Shown here: positions 8,394 to 17,677 of the stretch, in pieces | Layout: every line of letters begins with the position of its first letter | Numbering within the stretch: the first letter of the stretch is position 1 | Assembly (NCBI RefSeq): GCF_014490745.1 | Contig: NZ_LZEU01000001.1 | Location: forward strand, 1,821,001-1,885,000 | Length of the DNA: 64,000 nt | From: Pseudomonas alcaligenes | GTDB lineage: Bacteria; Pseudomonadota; Gammaproteobacteria; Pseudomonadales; Pseudomonadaceae | Direction of reading: 5' to 3' | Notes under the pieces: model-generated | The model's input: only the letters and a program-made list of their open reading frames with translations | Told to the model about the DNA's origin: nothing | The model's database searches: none | Program-made: the position numbers and the translations under genes

Positions 8394-9874
8394 GTTCCAC
8401 GCTGATGGTGCAGGGCACCACCTCCGATGCCGGTAAAAGCACCCTGGTGACGGCCCTGTGCCGCTGGCTCAGGCGCCAGGGTGTCAGCGTGGTGCCATTC
8501 AAGCCGCAGAACATGGCGTTGAACAGCGCGGTGACCGCCGATGGCGGCGAGATTGGCCGCGCCCAGGCCGTACAGGCCCAGGCTGCCGGGCTGGAGCCGC
8601 ATACCGATATGAACCCGGTGCTGCTCAAGCCCAACAGCGACACCGGCGCCCAGGTGATCATCCACGGCCGCGCCGTGGGCAATATGCAGGCAGTGGGTTA
8701 CCACGATTACAAACGGGTGGCGCTGCAGGCGGTGCTGGAGTCGCATCGACGCCTCGGCGCACAGTATCCGGTGGTAATGGTGGAAGGCGCCGGCTCGCCG
8801 GCCGAGATCAACCTGCGCGCCAACGATATCGCCAACATGGGCTTTGCCGAGGCCGTTGACTGTCCGGTGATTCTGATCGCCGATATCGACAAGGGCGGGG
8901 TGTTCGCCCATCTGCTCGGCACCCTGGAACTGCTCTCGCCGAGCGAGCAGGCGCGGGTGCAGGGCTTCGTGATCAACCGTTTCCGTGGCGATATCGGCCT
9001 GTTGCAGCCGGGCCTGGACTGGCTGGAGCAGCGCACCGGCAAGCCGGTGCTGGGCGTGCTGCCGTACCTGATGGACTTCCACCTGGAAGCCGAGGATGCG
9101 ATTGACGTGCGCCAGGCGCAGAAGGGCGCCGAGCAGCTCAAGGTGGTGGTACCGGTGTTGCCGCGCATCAGCAACCACACCGATTTCGACCCGCTGCGCC
9201 TGCATCCGCAGGTCGACCTGCAATTTATCGGCCCTGGCCAGGCCATACCGCCGGCCGACCTGATCATCCTGCCCGGCTCGAAGAGCGTGCGCGCCGACCT
9301 GGCCCATCTGCGTGCGCAGGGCTGGGAAGCGGCGATTGCCCGTCACCTGCGCTACGGCGGCAAGCTGCTCGGTATCTGCGGCGGCCTGCAGATGCTCGGC
9401 AATCGCATCGACGATCCGCTGGCCCTGGAAGGCCCGGCCGGCAGCAGCGCCGGGCTCGGCCTGCTGGATTTCGTCACCGTACTGGAAGCAGAAAAGCAGC
9501 TGCGCAACGTACAGGGCGTGCTGGGCCTGGAGCAGGCGGCGGTGAGCGGCTACGAGATCCATGCCGGAGTGAGTAGCGGCCCGGCGCTGGAGCGCCCGGC
9601 AGTCAGGCTGGACGATGGTCGTAGCGATGGAGTGAGCAGCTCCGACGGGCAGATCATCGGCACCTACCTGCATGGTCTGTTCGAGTCGAGTGCGGCCTGC
9701 GCCGCGCTGCTGCGCTGGGCCGGTCTGCGCGAGGTGCAGACGGTGGATTACCACGCCTTGCGCGAGCGTGATATCGAGCGCCTGGCCGACCTGGTCGAGG
9801 CGCATCTGGATACCGCTCGATTGCGCGAACTGTGTGGCCTGGAGAGAACCCTGAACGAGGCGAAACATGCTTGA
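8390..9874 (+). CDS. cobQ: Cobyric acid synthase (glutamine-hydrolysing)
   Basis: A 494-residue enzyme that amidates the b, d, e and g carboxylates of adenosylcobyrinic acid a,c-diamide. The N-terminal ATPase domain has [13 protein letters not shown] at residues 6-18 and [11 protein letters not shown] just after, both hallmarks of Cob[17 protein letters not shown] follows. The C-terminal amidotransferase domain carries the nucleophile C330 in [12 protein letters not shown] and the late histidine in GTYLHGLFE. Length is normal for the family. ATG 8390 overlaps the cobC stop and the gene overlaps cobP by eight bases. Confidence 0.97.
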   Translation: MSSTLMVQGTTSDAGKSTLVTALCRWLRRQGVSVVPFKPQNMALNSAVTADGGEIGRAQAVQAQAAGLEPHTDMNPVLLKPNSDTGAQVIIHGRAVGNMQAVGYHDYKRVALQAVLESHRRLGAQYPVVMVEGAGSPAEINLRANDIANMGFAEAVDCPVILIADIDKGGVFAHLLGTLELLSPSEQARVQGFVINRFRGDIGLLQPGLDWLEQRTGKPVLGVLPYLMDFHLEAEDAIDVRQAQKGAEQLKVVVPVLPRISNHTDFDPLRLHPQVDLQFIGPGQAIPPADLIILPGSKSVRADLAHLRAQGWEAAIARHLRYGGKLLGICGGLQMLGNRIDDPLALEGPAGSSAGLGLLDFVTVLEAEKQLRNVQGVLGLEQAAVSGYEIHAGVSSGPALERPAVRLDDGRSDGVSSSDGQIIGTYLHGLFESSAACAALLRWAGLREVQTVDYHALRERDIERLADLVEAHLDTARLRELCGLERTLNEAKHA

Positions 9875-10388
9875 ACTGATCCTCGGTGGTGCGCGTTCCG
9901 GCAAGAGTCGCCTGGCCGAGCAACTGGCCGAAGGCAGCGGCCTGGCGGTGACCTATATCGCTACCAGCCAGGCGCTGGATGGCGAGATGAACGAGCGCAT
10001 CGGCCATCACCGGGCACGGCGCCCGGCCTCTTGGGCGCTGGTGGAAGAACCGCTGGCCCTGGCTCGGGTACTGGGCGCACAGGCGGCGGCCGATCGCTGC
10101 CTGCTGGTCGACTGCCTGACCCTGTGGCTGACCAACCTGCTGATGCTGGACGACGACGGGCGTCTGCAGGCCGAGCGCGATGCGCTGCTGGCCTGTCTCG
10201 GCGAGCTGCCGGGGCGGATCATCCTGGTCAGCAACGAAACCGGCCTCGGCGTGGTGCCGCTGGGCGAGCTGACCCGGCGTTATGTCGATCTGGCCGGCTG
10301 GTTGCATCAGGACATCGCCGCGCGTAGCCAGCGCGTGGTGTTCACCGTCGCCGGCCTGCCCATGTTGCTCAAAGGAGAGCCGCTGTGA
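9867..10388 (+). CDS. cobP: Adenosylcobinamide kinase / adenosylcobinamide-phosphate guanylyltransferase
   Basis: A 173-residue bifunctional enzyme (CobP in Pseudomonas, CobU in Salmonella) that phosphorylates adenosylcobinamide and then adds GMP to give AdoCbi-GDP. The P-loop GGARSGKS is at residues 7-14; the histidine that becomes guanylylated is probably H48 in [20 protein letters not shown] and [11 protein letters not shown] complete the family pattern. ATG 9867 lies eight bases inside cobQ. The gene shares its last bases with the GTG of cobT, and an AGGAGA just upstream (10374-10379) serves that start. Confidence 0.96.
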   Translation: MLELILGGARSGKSRLAEQLAEGSGLAVTYIATSQALDGEMNERIGHHRARRPASWALVEEPLALARVLGAQAAADRCLLVDCLTLWLTNLLMLDDDGRLQAERDALLACLGELPGRIILVSNETGLGVVPLGELTRRYVDLAGWLHQDIAARSQRVVFTVAGLPMLLKGEPL

Positions 10389-11443
10389 GTGCACAAGAGT
10401 GGTGGCAGCACGACTGCCGCGCAGTGAACCAGGCCGCCCGTGAGCAGGCTCTGGCGCGTCAGCAGCAACTGACCAAGCCGGCCGGCTCGTTGGGCCAGCT
10501 GGAGCAGCTGGCAGTGATCCTGGCTGGTCTGCAGGGCCGCGAGCGGCCGAGCGTGACGCTGCCCTGGATCGCCATCTTCGCTGGCGACCACGGGGTGGTC
10601 GAGGAGGGCGTGTCGGCCTTTCCGCAGGCGGTCACCGGGCAGATGCTGCGCAACTTCGTGGCGGGTGGCGCGGCGATCAGTGTGCTGGCCCGCCAGCTCG
10701 ATGCCCGCCTGGAAGTGATCGACCTGGGCACCGCCGTGCCACTGGAGCCTCTGGCGGGTGTGCAGCACCTGCAGCTGGGCGCGGGCACGGCCAACCTGGC
10801 GCGTGAGGCGGCGATGACGCCGGCCCAGTGCCAGGCCGCCCTGGCGGCCGGGCAGGCCAGCGCGCAGCGGGCCCGTGCCGCCGGTGCCGAACTGTTTATC
10901 GGTGGCGAGATGGGCATCGGCAACACCACGGCAGCGGCGGCCCTGGCCTGCGCCTTGCTCGACCAGCCGGCCAGCGCCTTGGTCGGCCCCGGTACCGGGC
11001 TGGATGCTGGCGGCGTGGCGCACAAGGCGCAGGTGATCGAGCGTGCCCTGGCCCTGCACGCCGGGCAGCTGGACGAGCCGCTGGCAGTGCTGCAGCGTCT
11101 CGGCGGTTTCGAGATCGCTGCGCTGGCCGGCGCCTACCTGGCCTGTGCCCAGCAAGGTTTGCCGGTACTGGTCGACGGCTTTATCTGCACGGTGGCGGCG
11201 TTGTGCGCGGTGCGCCTGAATCCGGCCTGTCGCGACTGGCTGCTGTTTGCCCATCGTGGCGCCGAGCCGGGTCATCGCCTGCTGCTCGACGCTTTGCAGG
11301 GCGAGCCGCTGCTGCAGCTCGGCCTGCGCCTGGGCGAGGGCAGCGGGGCGGCGCTGGCAGTACCGCTGCTGCGCCTGGCCTGTGCGCTGCACAACGGCAT
11401 GGCCACCTTTGCCGAGGCGGCGGTGTCGGATCGCCCGGCATGA
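10385..11443 (+). CDS. cobT: Nicotinate-nucleotide--dimethylbenzimidazole phosphoribosyltransferase
   Basis: A 352-residue enzyme that transfers phosphoribose from nicotinate mononucleotide to dimethylbenzimidazole, forming alpha-ribazole phosphate (CobT of Salmonella; called CobU in P. denitrificans). The family signatures [28 protein letters not shown] and AHRGAEPGH are all present, and the catalytic glutamate is E318 in LGEGSGAAL. The start is GTG at 10385, overlapping the cobP stop and preceded by AGGAGA. It uses the BluB product made from the same operon; its product goes to the phosphatase and synthase encoded next. Confidence 0.96.
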   Translation: MSAQEWWQHDCRAVNQAAREQALARQQQLTKPAGSLGQLEQLAVILAGLQGRERPSVTLPWIAIFAGDHGVVEEGVSAFPQAVTGQMLRNFVAGGAAISVLARQLDARLEVIDLGTAVPLEPLAGVQHLQLGAGTANLAREAAMTPAQCQAALAAGQASAQRARAAGAELFIGGEMGIGNTTAAAALACALLDQPASALVGPGTGLDAGGVAHKAQVIERALALHAGQLDEPLAVLQRLGGFEIAALAGAYLACAQQGLPVLVDGFICTVAALCAVRLNPACRDWLLFAHRGAEPGHRLLLDALQGEPLLQLGLRLGEGSGAALAVPLLRLACALHNGMATFAEAAVSDRPA

Positions 11444-12012
11444 GCCTGCGCCTTGACCTGCTACGGCATGGCGAAACCGAGCGCGGCGGTGGTTTTCGCG
11501 GCAGCCTCGACGATGCCCTGACCGCCAGCGGCTGGGCGCAGATGCGTGCCGCCGTGGCCGGCCGAAGTGGTTGGCAGGCGCTGGTCAGCTCACCGCTGCA
11601 GCGTTGTGCGCGTTTCGCCGAGGAGCTGGCTGAGCAGCACGGGCTGGCTCTGGAGCTGGAGCCTGATCTGCAGGAGCTGCATTTCGGCGAATGGGAAGGG
11701 CGTTCGGCCGCCGAACTGATGGACACCGCCGAGCGCGAGCTGGGCCTGTTCTGGCACAACCCCTATGCCTTCACTCCGCCGGGAGCCGAGCCGCTGGTCG
11801 AGTTCGAGGCGCGGGTGCTGGCTGCCCTGGCGCGCCTGCAGCAACGGCATGCCGGCCGCCATGTGCTGCTGGTGACCCACGGCGGGGTGATCAACCTGCT
11901 GGTAGCGCGGGCCCGCCAGTTGCCGCCTGAGCAGCTGATGCAGGTGGCCGCGCCTCATGGCGGATTGTTCAGTTTGCAGGTCGACGCCGATCTGCAGTTG
12001 CGGGAGTGCTGA
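11440..12012 (+). CDS. Alpha-ribazole phosphatase (histidine phosphatase family)
   Basis: A 190-residue phosphoglycerate-mutase-fold phosphatase. The phosphorylated histidine is H10 in [10 protein letters not shown] and the second active-site histidine is H147 in [26 protein letters not shown] is the typical middle segment. By position and family it corresponds to the Salmonella alpha-ribazole-5'-phosphate phosphatase CobC, which removes the phosphate before or after the final joining step. I leave the symbol blank because cobC is already used for the decarboxylase in Pseudomonas naming. ATG 11440 overlaps the cobT stop. Confidence 0.9.
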   Translation: MSLRLDLLRHGETERGGGFRGSLDDALTASGWAQMRAAVAGRSGWQALVSSPLQRCARFAEELAEQHGLALELEPDLQELHFGEWEGRSAAELMDTAERELGLFWHNPYAFTPPGAEPLVEFEARVLAALARLQQRHAGRHVLLVTHGGVINLLVARARQLPPEQLMQVAAPHGGLFSLQVDADLQLREC

Positions 12013-12013
12013 G

Positions 12014-12751
12014 ATGCGCCTGCCGCTGGCCCTGCTGATCGCCCTGCAGTTCCTCACCCGCCTGCCGGTACGCCTGCCAGGTATGCCGGCGTCGGCGGAT
12101 ATCGGCCGCTCGCTGCTCTGGTATCCGCTGGTGGGCCTGCTGCTTGGCGGCTTGCTGCTGGCCCTGCATCTGCTGCTGGGCGGTGCGCCGCTGCTGCTGC
12201 ATGCGGCCTTGCTGCTGACGGCCTGGGTGGGGCTGTCCGGTGGCCTGCATCTGGATGGCCTGGCCGATACGGCGGATGCCTGGGTTGGCGGCTACGGCGA
12301 CCGCGAGCGCACCCTGGAAATCATGAAGGATCCGCGCAGCGGGCCGATTGCCGTGGTGCTCTTGGTGCTGGTGCTGCTGCTCAAGTTCGTCGCGCTGGTC
12401 GCGTTGCTGCAGGCCGGGCAATGGGTGGCGCTGCTGCTGGCGCCCTGGCTGGGGCGCAGCCTGTTGCCGCTGCTGTTTCTGACGACGCCCTATGTGCGCG
12501 CCGGCGGCCTGGGCGAGGCGCTCAGCCAGCATCTGCCGCGCCAGCAGTTGCCGCTGCTGCTGGCGGTCAACGGCCTGGCCATGCTGGTCTTCGGCTGGAG
12601 TGGGCTGGCGGCCATCCTCGCCGCGCTGCTGGCCTTCTACCTGCTGCGCCGCGCCTTCGTCGCCCGCCTGGGGGGCACCACTGGCGATACCGCCGGGGCG
12701 CTGCTGGAACTGGCCGAATGCGCGGTGCTGGTGGCCCTGGCGCTGCTGTAG
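12014..12751 (+). CDS. cobS: Adenosylcobinamide-GDP ribazoletransferase (cobalamin synthase, membrane)
   Basis: A 245-residue polytopic inner-membrane protein that joins AdoCbi-GDP with alpha-ribazole to finish the cobalamin nucleotide loop (CobS; CobV in P. denitrificans). It begins with LALLIALQFLTRLPV and contains the conserved GLHLDGLADTADAW block with its aspartates, followed by DRERTLEIMKDPRSGPIAV; the rest is six or so leucine-rich membrane helices. ATG 12014 lies one base after the phosphatase stop, with GGGAG eight to twelve bases upstream. It is the last gene of the cobalamin operon; a strong inverted repeat covers its stop codon. Confidence 0.95.
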   Translation: MRLPLALLIALQFLTRLPVRLPGMPASADIGRSLLWYPLVGLLLGGLLLALHLLLGGAPLLLHAALLLTAWVGLSGGLHLDGLADTADAWVGGYGDRERTLEIMKDPRSGPIAVVLLVLVLLLKFVALVALLQAGQWVALLLAPWLGRSLLPLLFLTTPYVRAGGLGEALSQHLPRQQLPLLLAVNGLAMLVFGWSGLAAILAALLAFYLLRRAFVARLGGTTGDTAGALLELAECAVLVALALL

Positions 12752-12798
12752 GGCGAGTGAAACCCGGGTGATCGGGGCGCGGGTTTCACCCGCCCTAC
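12748..12798 (+). terminator. Inverted repeat at the end of the cobalamin operon
   Basis: GTAGGGCG-AGTGAAACCCG pairs with CGGGTTTCAC-CCGCCCTAC across a loop of about 12 bases: a stem of roughly 19 bp with a single mismatch (12748-12766 with 12780-12798). It includes the cobS stop codon. No run of T follows, so it is either a Rho-assisted or 3'-end-protecting hairpin, or a copy of a dispersed palindrome, rather than a clear intrinsic terminator. Confidence 0.55.
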
Positions 12799-12880
12799 GT
12801 TTCGATCTCAGCAACTGTTCCGCTTGGTTGCTTGGCAACTGTGCGGGCTTTTTGCCTGATGCGGGTATATACATCTAATC

Positions 12881-13294
12881 ATGTTGCCAACCCACTGCCT
12901 GTGTACCAAGTTGCGCCGCGCCAGCCGCAGCGTGACCAAAGTCTACGACGATGCCCTTGCTGGCATCGGGATCAACGCTGCCCAGTATTCGCTGCTGAAG
13001 AACCTGCAGCGCCTGGGCCAGCCGAGCATCAGTACGCTGGCCGAAGCGCTGGGGCTGGATCGCAGCACCCTGGGGCGCAACCTCAAGGTGCTGGAGGGGC
13101 GCGGCCTGGTGCTGCTGGCCGGCGGCGAGGATCAGCGCAACCGCCTGGTCAGCCTGAGCGACGCCGGCAAGGCCTGCGTCAGCCAGGCGCTGCAGGTCTG
13201 GGAGCGGGCGCAGAAACACCTGGCCGAGCGGATTGGCAGCGAGCGGCGAGCCTTGCTGTTCGAACTGCTGGACGATCTGGAACGGCTCGACTGA
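12881..13294 (+). CDS. MarR-family transcriptional regulator
   Basis: A 137-residue winged-helix DNA-binding protein. The recognition region is STLAEALGLDRSTLGRNLKVLEGRGLVLL, followed by the wing GGEDQRNRLVSLSDAGKA, which is standard for MarR. Helices at both ends form the dimer interface. It lies 47 bases before an MFS transporter gene in the same direction, the usual layout for a regulator controlling its own exporter or importer. Just upstream of the ATG an imperfect palindrome around 12855-12872 (GATG...CATC with an ATATA centre) could be its operator. The ligand is not predictable. Confidence 0.88.
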   Translation: MLPTHCLCTKLRRASRSVTKVYDDALAGIGINAAQYSLLKNLQRLGQPSISTLAEALGLDRSTLGRNLKVLEGRGLVLLAGGEDQRNRLVSLSDAGKACVSQALQVWERAQKHLAERIGSERRALLFELLDDLERLD

Positions 13295-13341
13295 GCCTTG
13301 TTGTTGCTATCAGGCGGGTGCCTGCCCGCAGAGGATGAATC

Positions 13342-14547
13342 ATGACTTCCGTATGGCGTACCAGTGGCTGGGTGTTGCTCGGTGCTTCGCTGATCCTGGC
13401 GCTGTCGCTGGGTATCCGCCATGGCTTCGGCCTGTTCCTCACGCCGATGAGCAGCGAATTCGGCTGGGGGCGTGAAGTGTTCGCCTTCGCCATTGCCCTG
13501 CAGAACCTGATCTGGGGCCTGGCGCAGCCGGTCACCGGGGCGATTGCCGACCGTTTCGGCGCGCGCCGGGTGATCGCCGCTGGCGGCCTGCTGTATGCCG
13601 CCGGCCTGGCGCTGATGGCGCATGCCGACTCGGCGGCGTCGTTGTCGCTGAGCGCCGGCCTGCTGATCGGCATCGGCCTGTCCGGCACTTCCTTCTCGGT
13701 GCTGCTGGGCGTGGTCGGCCGCGCCGTGCCGCTGGAGAAACGCAGCATGGGCATGGGTATCGCTGCCGCGGCCGGTTCCTTCGGCCAGTTCGCCATGCTG
13801 CCGGGCAGCCTCGGCCTGATCGGCTGGCTGGGCTGGTCGGCCGCGCTGCTGGCGCTGGGCCTGCTGGTGGCGCTGATCATGCCGCTGGCGCTGATGGTGC
13901 GTGACCAGCCGCTGCCGGCCCAGGGTGCCGAACAGAGCCTGGGCGAGGCGCTGCGCGAGGCCTGCAGCCACCCCGGCTTCTGGCTGCTGGCGCTGGGCTT
14001 CTTCGTCTGCGGCTTCCAGGTGGTATTCATCGGCGTACACCTGCCGGCTTACCTGGTCGACCAGCACCTGGCGGCCAAGGTCGGCACCACGGTGCTGGCG
14101 CTGGTCGGCCTGTTCAACGTGTTCGGCACCTATATCGCCGGTTGGCTCGGCGGGCGGCTGTCCAAGCCGCGCCTGCTGACTGCACTGTACCTGCTGCGCA
14201 CGCTGGTGATCGTGGCCTTCGTCTACTCGCCGCTGAGCGAGTGGAGCGCCTATGCCTTCGGCGTGGCCATGGGCCTGCTGTGGCTGTCCACGGTGCCGCT
14301 GACCAATGGCACGGTGGCCACCCTGTTCGGCGTGCGCAACCTGTCGATGCTCGGCGGCATCGTGTTCCTCTTCCACCAGCTCGGCGCCTTCCTCGGCGGC
14401 TGGCTGGGCGGCTATCTGTATGACCATACCGGTAGCTACCAGCTGGTCTGGCAGCTGTCGATCCTCCTCGGGCTGCTGGCGGCGGCGCTCAACTGGCCGG
14501 TGCGCGAGCAGCCGGTGGAACGTCTGCGGGCGGCGGAGGCCGCGTGA
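13342..14547 (+). CDS. MFS transporter
   Basis: A 401-residue major facilitator with about twelve membrane helices. The loop between helices 2 and 3 reads GAIADRFGARRVIAAGG, the MFS signature motif, and the corresponding loop of the second half is GWLGGRLSKPRLL. It resembles the oxalate/formate-antiporter-like branch that neighbours MarR genes in Pseudomonas. ATG 13342 has GAGGA eight bases upstream. Substrate unknown. The stop overlaps the GTG of a 39-residue hydrophobic microprotein. Confidence 0.88.
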   Translation: MTSVWRTSGWVLLGASLILALSLGIRHGFGLFLTPMSSEFGWGREVFAFAIALQNLIWGLAQPVTGAIADRFGARRVIAAGGLLYAAGLALMAHADSAASLSLSAGLLIGIGLSGTSFSVLLGVVGRAVPLEKRSMGMGIAAAAGSFGQFAMLPGSLGLIGWLGWSAALLALGLLVALIMPLALMVRDQPLPAQGAEQSLGEALREACSHPGFWLLALGFFVCGFQVVFIGVHLPAYLVDQHLAAKVGTTVLALVGLFNVFGTYIAGWLGGRLSKPRLLTALYLLRTLVIVAFVYSPLSEWSAYAFGVAMGLLWLSTVPLTNGTVATLFGVRNLSMLGGIVFLFHQLGAFLGGWLGGYLYDHTGSYQLVWQLSILLGLLAAALNWPVREQPVERLRAAEAA

Positions 14548-14663
14548 GCAGGGCGCTTGCCGGCGGGCTGGTGGCGCTGCTTGTCGCCTTGCTCGGCCTG
14601 GCCTGGTGGGGCTGGCAGTATGGCGGCCTTGCCCTGCTGCAACTGAACATGAGCCTGTGCTGA
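14544..14663 (+). CDS. Putative 39-residue membrane microprotein after the MFS gene
   Basis: A short frame starts with GTG inside the MFS stop (GTGA overlap) and runs 39 codons. It codes for one hydrophobic helix (LVALLVALLGLAWW) followed by an amphipathic tail rich in Trp, Gly and Leu and ending in a cysteine (ALLQLNMSLC). The overlap with the MFS stop, the single-helix design and GC-rich codon use argue for a real gene. It could be a small partner subunit of the transporter. I do not know a named family. No terminator is visible between it and the glutathione peroxidase gene 60 bases later. Confidence 0.5.
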   Translation: MSRALAGGLVALLVALLGLAWWGWQYGGLALLQLNMSLC

Positions 14664-14722
14664 TTGTTCTGCCCGGCGCAGGCGAGTAGCGTTGGCTCAT
14701 CGTCATTGCCGAGGTAGGCATC

Positions 14723-15277
14723 ATGTTCATCCGATTCACCGCCGCTAACGTGCTACTGGCGCTGGGCGGGCTGGTTCAGGCGGCCGACTGCCCGCCCTTG
14801 CTCAAGGAACAGGGCCAGTTGCAGCAGTTGCGCTCGAAAGAGCAGATCGACCTGTGCCAGCGCTTCGCTGGCAAGCCGCTGCTGGTGGTCAATACCGCCA
14901 GCCACTGCGGCTTCGCTCCGCAGTTCAAGGGTCTCGAAGTCTTGTATCAGCGCTATAGGGGCCAGGGCCTGGAAGTGCTGGGCGTGCCGTCCAACGACTT
15001 CAAGCAGGAAGACGCCGACAGCAGCGAGACGGCCAAGGTGTGCTTCGTCAATTACGGCGTGACCTTCACCATGAGCGAGGCGCAGCACGTCAGTGGCGAC
15101 GAGGCGGTGCCGCTGTTCCGTCAGTTGGCCGAGCAGAGCAGCACGCCGCGCTGGAACTTCTACAAGTACGTGGTGGGCCGCGACGGCAAGGTAATCGCCA
15201 GCTTCTCCAGCCTGACCAAGCCGGACGACGAGGATTTGCAGGCGGCCATCGAACAGGCCATCGCCACTCAGCCGTGA
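14723..15277 (+). CDS. Glutathione peroxidase family protein, exported
   Basis: A 184-residue thiol peroxidase of the glutathione peroxidase family. The first 21 or so residues form a signal peptide (cut near VQA-AD), so it should act in the periplasm. The peroxidatic residue is a cysteine, C62 in NTASHCGF, not selenocysteine; the other family blocks [11 protein letters not shown] and [13 protein letters not shown] are present. Bacterial Cys-type members usually draw electrons from thioredoxin-like proteins rather than glutathione. ATG 14723 is preceded by GAGG. A clear intrinsic terminator follows the stop. Confidence 0.92.
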   Translation: MFIRFTAANVLLALGGLVQAADCPPLLKEQGQLQQLRSKEQIDLCQRFAGKPLLVVNTASHCGFAPQFKGLEVLYQRYRGQGLEVLGVPSNDFKQEDADSSETAKVCFVNYGVTFTMSEAQHVSGDEAVPLFRQLAEQSSTPRWNFYKYVVGRDGKVIASFSSLTKPDDEDLQAAIEQAIATQP

Positions 15278-15290
15278 TTCCTGCGGGCAG

Positions 15291-15320
15291 AAAAAAGCCG
15301 GGCAATGCCCGGCTTTTTCA
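15291..15320 (+). terminator. Intrinsic terminator after the peroxidase gene
   Basis: AAAAAAGCCGGGC pairs with GCCCGGCTTTTT around a short AAT loop and ends in a T-run on the + strand; the matching A-run on the other side would let it act in the reverse direction as well. The fadL gene ends about 160 bases downstream on the opposite strand. Confidence 0.9.
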
Positions 15321-15377
15321 TGTCACTAGTTTGTGTAGAGCTTGTTTAGGGGCTTTTGAGCTAGAGTCAGGCAAGGC

Positions 15378-15436
15378 GAAATTGGGTGAGGACGCGGAGT
15401 TTACGAGGTGTAAATGAGCAGTCCGAACCCAATTTC
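15378..15436 (+). repeat. Palindromic interspersed repeat, copy 2
   Basis: Ten-bp arms GAAATTGGGT (15378-15387) and ACCCAATTTC (15427-15436) are perfect inverted repeats. Between them lies CGGAG-TTTAC-GAGGT-GTAAA (15395-15414), a 5-bp stem with a 5-base loop. The same plan occurs inverted at 633-717 with stem TGTAC/GTACA, so the stem has changed on both sides together. The element sits between two convergent genes. I recall similar sequences scattered in Pseudomonas genomes but cannot check their number or name here. Confidence 0.65.
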
Positions 15437-15477
15437 AACGCAGCATGGCCGACGATCAAGAGACCCTAGGCACGCTC

Positions 15478-16773
15478 TTAGAAGCGATAGGTGATCTGCG
15501 CACCCAGACCATGGGCGCTGTTCTTGTAGGTGGCGCTGTAGCCCGGTGCTACTTCCACCGAGACATTGCCTGCGCTCATTTCGGTGGCGGCCTGGTTGAC
15601 CTTGGCTTCGTTCTCGCGCAGGTAGGAGTAGGCCACGTCGATGGTCATGTCGGCAGTTGGCGACCAGCCGGCACCCAGGGAGAACACCTTGCGGTTGCCC
15701 ACCGGGATACGCACGGTGCGGTTGTCGTTGGCGGTCGGCGCGGCGTCGATGGCGAAGCCGGTACGCAGAACCCACTGCGGGTTGAGCTGGTAGGAGGTGC
15801 CGATGGCGAAGCCCCAGGTGTCCTTCCACTTCATCTCTTCGCTGACTTCGGCCAGCGGGGTGCTGCCGAGGATGCTCGGAGTGCCTTCGTTCTCTACCAC
15901 GATGGCCTGCAGGCGGCTCCAGCGGGTCCAGGTGGCGCCGCCGTAGAGGGTCCACTTGTCGTCCAGCTTGTAGGTCAGCGAGGTATCGACCGACTCGGGG
16001 GTGGTGAAGTCCAGCTGGGCGTCGTACTCGCCATTGAACTGGCTGAAGATCGGGCCGTCGCCGCCGCCGATCTTGGTGCGGCCTTCGAGGGTGTAGTCGA
16101 CCTTGGAGTGGTAGGTCAGACCCCAGGCCAGTTGGTCGGTGACGTCCACCAGCACGCCGATGTTGTAGCCGACGGCGGTGTCGTCGCCCTTGATGTTGAC
16201 CGAGGTGTCGCCATCGCCGAGCAGGGCGCCATCGTTCAGCTTGCTGGTCAGCTTGCCGTCGATCTTGTTGAAGGTCGGGCCGAAGCCAACGGACACGCGG
16301 TCGTTGATCTGGTAGCTCAGGGTCGGTTGCAGGGTGATCACCTGCACCTTGCTGTACTGGCCCTTGTAGCGGCCGCCGAAGCTCTTCTCGTAGTCGCTGA
16401 TCAGGGCGAAGGGCACGTAGACGCCGACGCCGAAATGCCAGTCTTCGTTGAGCGGCGTGGCGATGTAGCCGAACGGCACGGAGGCCAGGGGCACCATGTC
16501 ACCCTTGTGGGTTTCGGCGCTGGAGTCGTCGATGTCGACCTTGGCGTCGATCATCGCCATACCGGCGACCACTTCGGTGCGCTTGAGCTTGCTCAGGCCA
16601 GCCGGGTTGCCGTAGAGGGTCGAGGCATCCTGGGCGGCCGAGGCGCGGCCGGCGAAGGCGGTTCCCATACCGCTGACGCTTTGTTCGTTGATGGCAAGTC
16701 CGTTGCCCAAGCTGTGGGTGGAAATGGCGCTGACGGCCAGGGCGAGGGTGGTCTTCAACCAGGTTTGTTTCAT
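15478..16773 (-). CDS. FadL-family outer-membrane long-chain fatty-acid transporter
   Basis: A 431-residue outer-membrane beta-barrel of the FadL/TodX family, which takes up long-chain fatty acids or other hydrophobic compounds. It has a signal peptide (MKQTWLKTTLALAVSA...), then the FadL N-terminal hatch INEQSVSGMGTAFAGRAS and YGNPAGLSKL, many amphipathic strands and a terminal phenylalanine (ITYRF) as in other outer-membrane barrels. I chose the ATG at 16773 because it starts a standard signal peptide; an in-frame TTG seven codons earlier is less likely. It seems monocistronic, with 150 noncoding bases upstream. Confidence 0.92.
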   Translation of the reverse strand: MKQTWLKTTLALAVSAISTHSLGNGLAINEQSVSGMGTAFAGRASAAQDASTLYGNPAGLSKLKRTEVVAGMAMIDAKVDIDDSSAETHKGDMVPLASVPFGYIATPLNEDWHFGVGVYVPFALISDYEKSFGGRYKGQYSKVQVITLQPTLSYQINDRVSVGFGPTFNKIDGKLTSKLNDGALLGDGDTSVNIKGDDTAVGYNIGVLVDVTDQLAWGLTYHSKVDYTLEGRTKIGGGDGPIFSQFNGEYDAQLDFTTPESVDTSLTYKLDDKWTLYGGATWTRWSRLQAIVVENEGTPSILGSTPLAEVSEEMKWKDTWGFAIGTSYQLNPQWVLRTGFAIDAAPTANDNRTVRIPVGNRKVFSLGAGWSPTADMTIDVAYSYLRENEAKVNQAATEMSAGNVSVEVAPGYSATYKNSAHGLGAQITYRF

Positions 16774-16924
16774 CAGGGAACTCGCGTTCAGCAAAAACAG
16801 GGGGCGGCAAACTAACCCTTTTGCCCTGCCTTGCCAACCGCTCTAGATCGCATTTGTTTGGACTATTGGCGAAACCTATCCGAGCTATCTATCTGACTGT
16901 TGGGTCAGTTCGTGGCGGGGTTGT

Positions 16925-17404
16925 TCAGGCCGCCTGATGCTGCTGGCCGATGCATTGTTGCCAGGCACTGAGGAAGTCGCGCAGGCGACCGTGAGGGTGG
17001 AAAACCTGACGCCAGATGCGCGCCAGGGCGTGCAGGTCGTCGGCGGCGGGCAGCACGGTCTGCTGCTGTTCCACCAGCAGCCAGGCAATGGCCGTGGCGT
17101 AGCGCAGGTTGACTGCCAGTTCCAGGTGCGGGGCGCTGAGAAAGGCATGCTGGCTGGCCAGGCCGCGCACCAGGCTGGCCAGTTCGGGATCCCGGGCCAG
17201 GTGCTGATCCCACAGCTGGCGATGGCGTTGGGCGCTGATGTGGTAGAGGCCATGGCCATGCTGGTCGCCGAGGGCCGAACCGAGCTCCGACTGGCTGGCG
17301 GCGGCCCCCAGCAGCAGGGCTTCGGCGGTGGCAGAGTGGCGCCCGAGGTAGAGCAGGGTAGGGCGGATGACGTACTGGCAGAGTTCGCTGGCGGCAATAC
17401 CCAT
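16925..17404 (-). CDS. Conserved hypothetical protein (PA1289-like)
   Basis: A 159-residue soluble protein, mostly helical, without signal peptide or recognisable domain. The N-terminus MGIAASELCQYVIRPTLLYLG reads like the Pseudomonas hypothetical protein next to fadL (PA1289 as I recall). It contains a helix with GHGLYHISAQRHRQLWD and a C-terminal segment DFLSAWQQC. ATG 17404 is preceded by GGGGGA; the frame is open further upstream but that part is untypical. In its 5' leader, CGGTGGGGTC (17425-17434) and GACCCCACCG (17468-17477) form a 10-bp inverted repeat separated by 33 bases. Function unknown. Confidence 0.75.
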   Translation of the reverse strand: MGIAASELCQYVIRPTLLYLGRHSATAEALLLGAAASQSELGSALGDQHGHGLYHISAQRHRQLWDQHLARDPELASLVRGLASQHAFLSAPHLELAVNLRYATAIAWLLVEQQQTVLPAADDLHALARIWRQVFHPHGRLRDFLSAWQQCIGQQHQAA

Positions 17405-17677
17405 GGAGTCCCCCGATAGGGTGCCGGTGGGGTCAGGTGCCTGGCAGCTGTTCTTGGTTTTAATAAAGACCCCACCGGGAGCGGGGTTAGCCGCTCGATT
17501 TGAAGTGTAGTGCGACAAACCGGCTGTAAAGGGCTGTTTTTAAACTGTTTAAGGATTTTGATCGTAGCTGATATGCCGCTCGGTGCTTAAAAGCACCGGG
17601 CTGGTAGCGGCTGGAAGTCAGGGCTGGTGTGCCCTTGCCGCGGCGAGGCCGGGCAAGGGCGAGCTGGCAGGCGGGGC

